From contig OY729512.2 of the NCBI GenBank assembly GCA_963422445.2, forward strand, positions 1,488,001 through 1,552,000: DNA of 64,000 nucleotides, read 5' to 3'. Position 1 is the first letter of the stretch, and every line of letters begins with the position of its first letter. Below the pieces are notes generated by a model. That model worked only from the letters and a program-made list of their open reading frames with translations. It had not been told where the DNA came from and did no database searches. Position numbers and translations under genes: made by a program. Origin of the DNA: G963422445 sp963422445 (lineage in GTDB: Bacteria > Pseudomonadota > Alphaproteobacteria > Thalassobaculales > Thalassobaculaceae). Positions 17,327-25,726 of the stretch are shown piece by piece.

Positions 17327-18169
17327 TCAGCGATCTGAAAGACAACGGGCAAGACGGCAAAACGCTTCAACGTCGAGATTCTCGGGCCGTGCCGTCGGAT
17401 CAATGTCGGCGTCGGCGAGGAGGAGTTCGCCGCCCAGGGATTTGAGGCTGGCACGCAGCATTTTGCGGCGCTGTCCGAAAGCGGACGCGGTGAGGCTTTC
17501 GAGTGTCTCGCGGCAGGCAGGGAATAGTGGTGCCGGTCGTGGCACAAGACGAATCAGGGCAGACGTCACTTTCGGTACTGGCGTAAAGGACGTGGCGGGC
17601 ACCTCGAAGGCAAATTGCGGTTCGGCAAGCCAACGCGTGATGACCGAAAGCCGTCCATATCCTGTATCGCCGACGTCGGCGCAGAGGCGCAGACCGACTT
17701 CTTTCTGAACCATGACCGTGATGCTTTTGAAGGCGGCCGGTGTCCGCAGCCAGTCGATGATCAGGCGGGTGGCGATGTTGTAGGGAAGGTTTGCGACCAG
17801 CTGGCGCGGCGCGGTGCCCAGTTCCGGAACGGCGAGATCAAGCGCATCGCCAGCGATCAGTTCGAGTCGACCATCCGCTGCCTCGACAAGGTCTCGCAAG
17901 GCGTCGATTGCACGGTGGTCACGCTCCACGGCGATCACTTTCCCTGCCCCTTCGAGCAGCAAGGCCCGGGTCAGCCCGCCCGGCCCTGGACCGACTTCGA
18001 TCGTGGTACCGCCAGTGACCTGCCCGGCTGTCCGTGCAATCCGTCGCGTCAGATTCAGGTCGAGCAGGAAATTCTGTGCCAGCGAACGGCGCGCGGAGAG
18101 GCGGCTGCGCGCGATCACTTCACGCAGTGGCGGCAGGCCGGCGATGCGGCGGTTCGAGTTTTCGATCAC
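17327..18169 (-). CDS. rsmA: 16S rRNA dimethyltransferase RsmA (KsgA)
   Basis: Methylates two adjacent adenines near the 3' end of 16S rRNA with S-adenosylmethionine. The 280 residues show SLAQNFLLD, the SAM motif EVGPGPGGLT, acidic AVERD, and catalytic NLPYNI. The start is GTG at 18169, overlapping the pdxA stop by four bases (GTGA), which indicates coupling. Last gene of the surA-pdxA-rsmA operon. Confidence 0.95.
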   Translation of the reverse strand: MIENSNRRIAGLPPLREVIARSRLSARRSLAQNFLLDLNLTRRIARTAGQVTGGTTIEVGPGPGGLTRALLLEGAGKVIAVERDHRAIDALRDLVEAADGRLELIAGDALDLAVPELGTAPRQLVANLPYNIATRLIIDWLRTPAAFKSITVMVQKEVGLRLCADVGDTGYGRLSVITRWLAEPQFAFEVPATSFTPVPKVTSALIRLVPRPAPLFPACRETLESLTASAFGQRRKMLRASLKSLGGELLLADADIDPTARPENLDVEAFCRLARCLSDR

Positions 18170-19179
18170 CGTTCCGCCGCAGCATGAAGGCGGAAGCGCG
18201 CCATGTCAGCGGCCAAATTCAAGGCGGCCACGAGGCTCTCCGGGTTGGCCGTCCCGCCGCCGGCCAGATCAAGGGCGGTGCCATGATCTGGCGATGTCCT
18301 CACCAATGGAAGACCGAGCGTGACGTTCACGCCGCTCCAGAAATCGAGCGTCTTGAGCGGAATCAGGGCTTGATCGTGGTACATGCATAACGCGGCGTCG
18401 TAACGCTCGCGAGCACTGGCGTGAAACATTGAATCGGCAGCGTGCGGTCCGCTGGCATCAATGCCTTCTGCCCTGAGACCGGCAATGGCCGGGGCAATGA
18501 TCGCGAGATCCTCCTCTCCGATCGAGCCGTCCTCGCCGGCATGCGGATTGAGGCCCGCGACCGCAATTCGGGGGGTCGGGATCCCGAAATCACGTCGTAA
18601 CGCTTTGGCCGTGACCCGACCGGTGTCCACGATCAAGTCGCGGCTCAACAGGCTCGGAACCCGGCTTATCGGTTCATGAATGGTAACCGGTACGACACGC
18701 AATATTTCGGACGCCAGCATCATAACCGGTCGGGCGGACCCGGTCAGACTGGCGAGGAATTCGGTATGCCCGGGATAGGGAAATCCTGCTTGATGCAAAC
18801 AATGTTTCTGGATCGGATTGGTGACAATGGCGGCAGTCGTACCCTTGACCGTCATGGAAACAGCGTCGCGGATCGCATCGATGATGACATCGGCATTCTT
18901 CGGGTCAGGTTGTCCGGGTGTTACCAGAACAGGGAAAGGCCGCGCGAGGACCGGCAGACCCTTGTCCCATGCCGCGCACGCATCCTCGGGCTCGCTGATG
19001 GTGACGACCGGCGTATCGAGTCCGGCGGCCTGGCCAAGAGCCGTAAGGCGGTCTGGATCGTCAATCAGAAAAAACACGGGGCCTCCGGATCTCCGCCACG
19101 CCTTCAGTGCGATTTCGGCGCCGATACCGGCGGGTTCTCCCGGCGTCAGCACCAGAGGCGGAATGTCATCGAAGGCCAT
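18166..19179 (-). CDS. pdxA: 4-hydroxythreonine-4-phosphate dehydrogenase
   Basis: NAD-dependent enzyme of vitamin B6 synthesis. The 337 residues begin with LVLTPGEPAGIGAEIAL, and the metal-binding His residues lie in HTEFLASL, CMYHDQALIPLK and SPDHGTALDLAG. Length matches the family. It sits between surA and rsmA in the order seen in many proteobacteria. Confidence 0.95.
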   Translation of the reverse strand: MAFDDIPPLVLTPGEPAGIGAEIALKAWRRSGGPVFFLIDDPDRLTALGQAAGLDTPVVTISEPEDACAAWDKGLPVLARPFPVLVTPGQPDPKNADVIIDAIRDAVSMTVKGTTAAIVTNPIQKHCLHQAGFPYPGHTEFLASLTGSARPVMMLASEILRVVPVTIHEPISRVPSLLSRDLIVDTGRVTAKALRRDFGIPTPRIAVAGLNPHAGEDGSIGEEDLAIIAPAIAGLRAEGIDASGPHAADSMFHASARERYDAALCMYHDQALIPLKTLDFWSGVNVTLGLPLVRTSPDHGTALDLAGGGTANPESLVAALNLAADMARFRLHAAAER

Positions 19180-19209
19180 GTGGTCCCTTACCGTCGTGAC
19201 CGGTGCAAA

Positions 19210-20541
19210 TCAGAGGCGTGGTTCGATGAATGCGTTACGCCGGAGGTTGCGCATATAGCGCTGCCCGAGAGACTGCAGTTTCCGGCCATGCAGTTGCTGT
19301 TCGATATCGTTCGAGGTCGGGATATTGCTCGGCGGTTCGACGCGGTTGCATACCATCATGACGGCTATTCCGGTGGGAAAGCGTATCGGGTCGCTCGCGG
19401 TGCCGACCGGGAGGTCGGCGACGGCTTCACGCGTCGCCGTTGACAGGTTGCCAAGCTGGAATTCTCCCAGATCGGTTTCGACCGTGGATTTGACATCCTC
19501 GGCCAGACGGTCGAGGTCGGCACATCCAGCAGCTTCGGTCGCGACGTTGCGGGCGGTTGCCAATGCGGTTGCGAGCGCGGCCTCATCGGGTTCGGAGGGC
19601 AACGGCACCAGAACATGTTTCAGCGAAACCCTGGCGAGCATCGGGTTGGCGGCTTCGACGATCTGCCGGTCTTCGAGGATGATGATGTGATAACCGGACC
19701 GTGTGCGGATGGGATCGCTGACCTGCTTCGGTTCCAGCGTATTGATGACGGCATCGATTTCCGGGGCTAGTTGTCCGGGTGCGACCCAGCCGATACGTCC
19801 GCCGGCAGCCGCGCCGGCGCTGGTCGAGAATTCGCTTGCGATTGCATTGAAATTCCCGCCATTGCGGATTTCGTTGACGAGGCGGGCGGCAAAGGTCTTG
19901 ACGTTGTTTTCGCGCGCCGGGTCATCGACAGCCAGGAAGATTTCGGCGACCCGGTATTGAGGCTTGCCGAGATTGCGTTCGAACGTTTCGAGTACTGCGT
20001 TGATTTCTTCGGTGGTGACGTTTGCAATTCGGGAAAACCGGCCATTGACCAGTTTTGACCATGCAATGGACGCGCGCAACTGCGCGTGTGCCGTCCGGAT
20101 ACTGATCTGGTTGGCCTTTAGAAACTGGTCGTAGGCGCCTTCCTGCATTCGATTGTGTATTTCGATGCCGCGTTTCGCCGCCGTGATTTCTGCCTCGGAT
20201 ACGGTCACGCGCCGCTGCCGGGCTTCCTCAAGTTGCAGATGCTCGTCGATCAGCACCTGGATCACCTGGGGTCGGAGCCGTTCGTGATTCGCTGGTGTGA
20301 CCGCCAGGCCGGAGGCAGCGAGAACCAGTCGGATTCGTTCGTTCAGGTCGCGCATGGAAATCATGCTTTCGTTGACCACTGCTACGATTCTCTGGCTGGT
20401 TTGCGCGATTGCCTGTGGACCGTGGACCTGCAAAAACAGGAAAAATGTCAGCCATGCCAGAAGCACCGTCCGGCATGGCAGGGATCTGGTGACGTGCTTG
20501 AAGATGTTCGGCGCGTTTTTTCCGAGGCATGACAATATCAT
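19210..20541 (-). CDS. surA: Periplasmic peptidyl-prolyl isomerase SurA
   Basis: Chaperone for outer-membrane proteins. The ATG at 20541 gives a 443-residue protein with an N-terminal signal sequence (hydrophobic TVLLAWLTFFLFLQV then an AQT cleavage-like site). It is followed by the SurA N domain (RIVAVVNESMISMRDLNERI) and two parvulin-like domains (GGRIGWVAPGQLAPEID and TRSGYHIIILEDR). The reading frame is open 114 codons further upstream, without homology. In related genomes lptD precedes surA; here no lptD is present and surA has its own likely promoter. Confidence 0.92.
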   Translation of the reverse strand: MILSCLGKNAPNIFKHVTRSLPCRTVLLAWLTFFLFLQVHGPQAIAQTSQRIVAVVNESMISMRDLNERIRLVLAASGLAVTPANHERLRPQVIQVLIDEHLQLEEARQRRVTVSEAEITAAKRGIEIHNRMQEGAYDQFLKANQISIRTAHAQLRASIAWSKLVNGRFSRIANVTTEEINAVLETFERNLGKPQYRVAEIFLAVDDPARENNVKTFAARLVNEIRNGGNFNAIASEFSTSAGAAAGGRIGWVAPGQLAPEIDAVINTLEPKQVSDPIRTRSGYHIIILEDRQIVEAANPMLARVSLKHVLVPLPSEPDEAALATALATARNVATEAAGCADLDRLAEDVKSTVETDLGEFQLGNLSTATREAVADLPVGTASDPIRFPTGIAVMMVCNRVEPPSNIPTSNDIEQQLHGRKLQSLGQRYMRNLRRNAFIEPRL

Positions 20542-21072
20542 TGCAGGTTCGACCACTCGTTCGCCGTTTCGATGTGTCGCTGCTTCAGGATCGGTTCGAC
20601 CGACCGGACGGGAGTCCCGATCAGCTTCAAACATTGCGGTGATGCGCAATGTGATATTGCGCCAGACAAGGTGCAGACAAGCATTTTTTGTTGCCAGAAA
20701 TATATCAAGTTCAATCCTGTGCCTCGCAGCGTCAGGAACTCGCATGCCGACAGATTGTAAGCCGCTCACAGTATTTTTGCAAGAACACGAACATGTCCTT
20801 GATTCGGCAGGGTCGGTTCGGCTCTTGCTGTCGAACGCGAACCACCTCTCGGTCCAGGCATCTGGTTCAGCGCCTGAACTCATGGAATTGGTGGTTTGAT
20901 CGCGTGTTTCGGGTCAGTCTGTCGATACGGGTGGATGAGACGATCAAGGCGCAACGCGTGTCTGTTGTCGCGACCGCGGGGACGGGATGTGGAGAACCGG
21001 TTCCGGCCGGCGATTTGTCGATTGCATTGGACGTGACCGGGTTTCCGCCCCGGGACGTTCCTGCATCGTTGT
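20542..21072. other. Non-coding stretch upstream of surA
   Basis: No frame on either strand gives a recognisable protein here. In syntenic genomes the 3' end of lptD would occupy this place. Apart from the surA promoter I see nothing that can be named. It marks the junction between the conserved block and the accessory region. Confidence 0.5.
20754..20782 (-). promoter_or_regulatory. Likely surA promoter
   Basis: On the minus strand TTGCAA (20782-20777) and TACAAT (20759-20754) are exactly 17 bases apart, a good sigma-70 match. It lies about 213 bases before the surA ATG and would serve surA-pdxA-rsmA now that lptD is not upstream. Confidence 0.55.
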
Positions 21073-21410
21073 TCATTCTTCGGTTGGCGCGTTGCCTTTC
21101 AGGAGGCGATCGACAAGATCGTGCCACTCCTGTTCCGGAAAGTCGTGGTCACGGAGCCATGACGGCGCCTCCTGTTTCGGGCGCCAGAGGAACCGGAAAG
21201 CGTCGATTGGCTTGCCGCCACCGCCGAACGGATGATCCCAGACTACGACGAATTGATTCGGGGGACTACCTTGATGACGCCGTCGTGGTCGAGCACGGTA
21301 GGCGGCGGTCCGTTATGGATATAATCAGGCGGCTCGTATCGAACATCACCGGCGACTGCCGGATGCAATTGGCGAATCGGCTTGACCTGTGCTGCCGGCC
21401 CGGTTGTTGG
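21073..21410 (-). pseudogene. Unrecognised gene remnant with one frameshift
   Basis: Two overlapping minus-strand frames each read like protein. The upstream one gives GDVRYEPPDYIHNGPPPTVL then DHDGVIKVV. The downstream one continues FVVVWDHPFGGGGKPIDAF, FRFLWRPKQEAPSWL and ends LLKGNAPTEE at 21073. One indel near 21255 would join them. I do not recognise a family. It lies between the aminotransferase and surA, and a real start is not evident, so it may be a degraded fragment. Confidence 0.3.
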
Positions 21411-21417
21411 TCCGGCA

Positions 21418-22698
21418 CTACAGCACTTTTGCCGCATCCCTGAAGGCTTCGAGTGTTTTCTCGATGTCGTCTTCATCATGGGCCAGCGATATGTAAAACT
21501 TGCTGTCGCCCTTGAAGATACCACGCTCTCGAAGAAGCCCATTGAATCGTGATGCCTTGGCCGCATCGGCTGTCAGCACGCCGCGATAGTCCTCGATCGC
21601 GTCCGCCGTGAAGAAGACATCGAACAAGGGCGGTTCGCCGGTCACCTGGGCAGCATGACCGTTACTCCGCAGCGCTGTCCCGAGACCGTCCATCAGACGG
21701 CGGCCGGTCTCGAACACCTTTTCATAGGTTCCCTGGCGACCGAGAACCTTGAGCGTCGCGAGACCAGCGATCGATGCTATCGGGTTGCCGCTCAAGGTTC
21801 CAATCTGCGGCAGGAAGCTGTCGCTGTCGACCGCGGATTTGTCGAATTGCGCCATCAGATCCTCACGACCGACAATGGCCGAGAGCGGAAAGCCGCCGCC
21901 GATGATCTTGCCGAGCGTGCACATGTCGGGGACAACGCCGTAGTATTCCTGGGCGCCGCCATAGGCAAACCGGAAACCGGTGACGATCTCGTCGAATATC
22001 AACGGGATGTCGTGGGTCGCCGTGACCTCGCGCAGAGCCTCTAGGAAACCGGGTTTCGGCGGGATCAGGCGCTGGAACGGTTCGACAATGACACCGCCGA
22101 GGTCATCGTGATACTCGCTGATCAGGGCTTTGGCGGTTTCGATATCGTTGAACGGCGCAATGACCACTTCATCGCTGACGGCGCCTGGAATGCCGGCTGA
22201 GTCGGGAACGGCCTGCGGGTAGTTGGCGCGAACGGACGGCGACTGGCTCATGAGCGAGTAATCGCTCATGCCATGGAATCCGCCTTCGAACTTGAGAATC
22301 TTGTCACGCTTGCGCAGTGCCCGGGCGGCACGCATGGCATACAGCGCGGCTTCGGTTCCAGAACTGAAAAAGCGGAGTTTGCCGGCACATGCCATCGCGC
22401 TGCAGATCATCTCGGCGAGCGCGATACCGTGCTCGTTGTTCGCGAAGAAGGTTGTCCCTTTTGGAATCTGTTCGGCAACCGAGGCCATGACCTCCGGATG
22501 GCAATGGCCGACGAACATCGGGCCGGACCCGAGCAGATAGTCAACGTACTCGTTGCCGCTGAAATCCCGGATGCGGCCGCCACTGCCGTCCCGGATCACG
22601 ATGTTCCCGGCCATATTGCCGAAACTACCGGCCGGCAGTACGGCCTGAGCCCGTTCGATCAGGGCGTCTTCCGCCGCTCCACGTTGCATACCCGGCAT
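21418..22698 (-). CDS. Class-III aminotransferase, glutamate-1-semialdehyde aminomutase-like
   Basis: A 426-residue PLP enzyme. Visible are SGTEAALYAMRAARA (cofactor phosphate site), GGFHGMSDY, DEIVTGFRF (the Asp contacting PLP) and the Schiff-base Lys in TLGKIIGGGFPLSAIVG. The fold matches HemL and omega-aminotransferases. The sequence and non-porphyrin context point to a catabolic or specialised aminotransferase; the substrate cannot be told. The ATG at 22698 has GGAAGAG seven bases upstream and is preferred over the earlier start at 22743. Confidence 0.88.
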   Translation of the reverse strand: MPGMQRGAAEDALIERAQAVLPAGSFGNMAGNIVIRDGSGGRIRDFSGNEYVDYLLGSGPMFVGHCHPEVMASVAEQIPKGTTFFANNEHGIALAEMICSAMACAGKLRFFSSGTEAALYAMRAARALRKRDKILKFEGGFHGMSDYSLMSQSPSVRANYPQAVPDSAGIPGAVSDEVVIAPFNDIETAKALISEYHDDLGGVIVEPFQRLIPPKPGFLEALREVTATHDIPLIFDEIVTGFRFAYGGAQEYYGVVPDMCTLGKIIGGGFPLSAIVGREDLMAQFDKSAVDSDSFLPQIGTLSGNPIASIAGLATLKVLGRQGTYEKVFETGRRLMDGLGTALRSNGHAAQVTGEPPLFDVFFTADAIEDYRGVLTADAAKASRFNGLLRERGIFKGDSKFYISLAHDEDDIEKTLEAFRDAAKVL

Positions 22699-22742
22699 CG
22701 TCTCTTCCTCATCTGACCTTGGAGACCCACACCTTATCAGCA

Positions 22743-23110
22743 TTAGCGAGACGAAAACACCGCATCGGTCGAAACGATTTTTCTGTCATTCATCCATGCA
22801 TCATCCGTGCGGGGCCGTGTTCGCACGGGATCATATGGACGGCCTTGTTGTTTCACGATGTTGCCTGCAGGTAATCGCAGGAACCGCTTATGCACGTGGC
22901 TCCGGTGAAACGCACATGTAGCGTTTGGCGTGCCGGGAATAGTCGACATCGGGGGCAACATCGTGTGCCACCGGAGCCACGTGCATAAGCGGTTCGCAGG
23001 ATAACAGTCATGCCCTGCTGGTGCCAGAACCAGATATCTGATGTGTCGTACTGCTCATTGTGGAGCTGTGCCGTAATCCGTTGAAAAAAAGACTCTGGAT
23101 ACGATAGTTT
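22743..23110 (-). pseudogene. Unknown ORF remnant broken by a MITE and an IS
   Basis: If the 111-bp MITE (with one 8-bp duplication) and the 2.5-kb IS (with one 5-bp duplication) are removed, the minus strand reads open for roughly 90 codons. It passes through SYPESFFQRITAQLHNEQYD, IWFWHQQGMTVIL and LPAGNIVKQQGRPYD and ends at 22743. No ATG or family is recognised. The open frame across two precise excisions is suggestive, but the length is short enough for chance. Confidence 0.25.
22883..22993. mobile_element. MITE-like element, copy 1 (111 bp)
   Basis: A non-coding element with perfect 25-bp terminal inverted repeats starting ACCGCTTATGCACGTGG, an internal small hairpin (AAACGC/GCGTTT) and an 8-bp target duplication TCGCAGGA at 22875-22882 and 22994-23001. 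A second copy at 56117-56227 differs at two positions. Size, inverted repeats and duplication fit a miniature inverted-repeat transposable element moved by a transposase in trans. No IS in this window has matching ends. Confidence 0.88.
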
Positions 23111-25636
23111 CAGACTTCCTGACCTCTTGGCGTTGACGCTGCCGGACGGCGTGCCGCGAGCCCCTTGAAGTCTGCCACTTTTCGGCCGTTGCGGGCCGAT
23201 TTTCGGTGGCAGTCGCAGCCGATGTCGTATATTGTAATATGACACTATATACGCGGCCTCAGCCATGCCCATGACCCTCCCGCTGTGCCCCCAGAGGCGG
23301 TTCCGATCGGCAACAGCTGCTTCGCCGTCCTGATCTCGGACGACACCTTCACCTACTTCTCAAACCTCGTTCCCTTCGACAGCCACCCCGCCGATGACCG
23401 CGCCGCGATGCTCATGCGCATCGGCCGCCTCGCGGTGATCAGCGCGCTCTCGCCGCAGGATCTGGCCGACGCGTTCTGTGTCTCGCGCTCGACCGTGCAG
23501 CGAGCACGGCGGCGCTACCTGGCCGAGGGTGAAGCGGCGTTTCTGAAACCCCGGCGCGGGCGCGGGCCGTCGGTGTTCACGCCGGCGTTGGCCAAGAGGG
23601 CGACAGCGTTGCTGGAAGCGGGCCTGAGCGGCGCTGCGGTGGCCCGGGTTCTCGGCGTGTCGAAAGCCTCGGTCCACAAGTGGCGCCGGCGGGGGGCTGA
23701 TCGGCAAGGCGGTGTGCGCGCAGGAGCCCGCAGGCTCGGCAGTGGGTGCGCCATGCGAGGCGCGTGTCGCTGAAGAGGCTGGCGGCGCAGCCGGGCCCGA
23801 AGCGGGCGAAGCGCAGCCCTTGGCGGACACGGCGCAGAGCGGGGAGCCAGGTCCTCTCGACGCCGGGACGCAGACGGATCGCAGCGCGCGCGACCGGCCG
23901 GCGCCGATGGGGCGCGCGACCTGCGATGTCTCGGGCCGGGTGCTGGCCAGCAGCGGGCAGGCGGGACCGGTCGAACCGCAGTTCGCCAGCGCCGCCCGCG
24001 GCGTGCGCTCAGGCGGCGTTCTCACCGCCCTGCCGGCCCTGCTCAAGGAAGGTCTGCTGGCCGCGAGCGACGCCCTGCCGCTCCTGCCCAAGGGCTATTA
24101 CGGCCTGAACACGATCCTGCTTTTCCTGGCCTTCATGACCCTGGCGCGGGTACGCAACCCCGAGAGTTTGCGCTATCGGCCGCCGGGCGAATGGGGCGCC
24201 ATCCTCGGCCTCGACCGTTGCCCCGAGGTCAAGACCCTGCGGCGCAAGATCGCTCTGATCGCCAACGACGAGGCCGGCGTGCGGGCTTGGCAGCGCGCCC
24301 TTGCCAGGCGCTGGCAGGCCGACGAGCCGGAGCTCTGGGCGACGCTGGCCGTCGACGGGCACGTCAAGGTCTACGCCGGCCGCAAGGGACGCCTGCCGAA
24401 ACACTTCGTCTCGCGCCAGAAGCTGTGCCTGCCGGCCAGCACCGGCTACTGGATCAACGCCCTGGGCGGCAAGCCCCTGCTCTGTCTGCATAAGACGCTG
24501 GATCCGAAGATGGTCGCCGCCATCGAAGCCGACGTGGTGCCGGCGCTGCAGGACCTCGGGATCGTCGACGCCCAGGCGCCGGACCTGACCGCAGAGGCGC
24601 CCGGCCACCCCGCGCTCACCCTGGTCTTCGACCGCGAAGGCTGGAGCCCGGATCTGTTCCGCCGGCTGGCGAGGCGCGGCATCGCCTGCCTGACCTGGCA
24701 CAAGAACTTCGGCGGCGAGGATTGGCCGGTCGAGGACTTCGGCGCGACGACCGTTCCCATTCACGGACCGGCGACAAACCGCACCGCCTCCGTGCGGCTG
24801 TCCGAAAAGCCGGTGACGTTGCCGAACGGCTTCAGGGTGCGCCAGATCCGCCGCCTGCTGGACAACGGCCGTCAGATCCCCTTCATCGTCACCGATCCGC
24901 ACAAACCGATGAGCGAGGCCGCAGGCGCCATGTTCTCGCGCTGGTCGCAGGAAAACTTCTTCAAGTACATGCGCGACGAGTTCAATCTCGACGCCCTGCC
25001 GACCCACGAACTCGAGCCTCTCGATCCCGACACCATGGTCGTAAACCCGCTCCGGCGGGCCTATGACAAGGCAATCCGCAGCGCCGAACGCCGGCTCGCC
25101 AGCCTGCGCAACCGGAGCGCCGGCGCGGCCAGGAAAAAGAGGCCGAAGGCGCAGCTCAGGAGAGAAGTCAGCGACCTCGAGGGTGCCCTCGAGATCGCCA
25201 GGGCCAGCCGCAGGAACGTGCCGAAGCACTGTCGAGCCGGCGACCTCGACGAAGACCAACAGCTCGATGCCCTGCCCTCACGCGACCGCATCCTCCTCGA
25301 CATCATCCGCATGATCGCCTACCGCGCCGAAACCCGCATGATGCTCCCCGTCATGCAGGGACAAGGCAAGAAGCCTCATCCCCGGAAACTGCTTCAGGCT
25401 CTCATGACCGCCGACGCCGACATCCTGCCGGACCCCGCCAACGGCGTTCTCCGGGTCCACATTCTCGGCCTCGCAAATGACGCTTGCGACCGCCAGATCG
25501 ATGCCCTCCTGAACGAGCTCAACGCCACCGAAACGCTCTTCCCCGGGACCGATCTGCGCATGGTCTACGAGATCGACGCAGCCCCGGAACCCACCCAGCC
25601 GGTGTCACACCAAATCACTAGAGGTCAGGAAGTCTG
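23111..25636 (+). mobile_element. Unclassified 2.5-kb insertion sequence
   Basis: The ends are inverted repeats CAGACTTCCTGACCTCT, flanked by a 5-bp duplication AGTTT (23106-23110 and 25637-25641). It contains one transposase reading with a frameshift. The left end also holds a hairpin-like sequence with GCCAC/GTGGC and CGGCC/GGCCG pairs around 23180-23215. It inserted next to the tail of an ISKra4-like gene. I cannot place it in a named IS family with confidence. Confidence 0.85.
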
Positions 25637-25637
25637 A
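23285..25637 (+). pseudogene. Large transposase of the unclassified IS, frameshifted at a G6 run
   Basis: The N-terminal part (GTG at 23285) has two helix-turn-helix units: SPQDLADAFCVSRSTVQRA and GAAVARVLGVSKASVHKWRR. At 23691-23696 a run of six G shifts the frame; the reading continues to 25637 with GYYGLNTILLFLAFMTL, ATLAVDGHVKVYAG, LVFDREGWSPDLF and a C-terminal region with a coiled-coil look (KAIRSAERRLASLR). The first two Asp (AVDGH, FDREG) are in good positions for a DDE core. About 780 residues if joined. The shift could be a mutation or programmed slippage. The TGA stop takes its last base from the target duplication. Confidence 0.7.
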
Positions 25638-25726
25638 GTTTCGTAACTGCTTCATTTTTTGTTATTTTCTCCTTCTTGAGCTACGAGAAGGTTTTTACAA
25701 TATGGCGCATTACCATTACTCGCCGT

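Noticed and set aside
22883..22993. MITE as coding sequence, since both copies are open on the minus strand
   Set aside because: Perfect inverted ends and target duplications explain it as a non-coding mobile element; the open frame is short and has no start.
24009..25259. 416-codon minus-strand frame opposite the large transposase
   Set aside because: Shadow produced by high GC at third positions; no motif, and the sense frame carries the DDE core.
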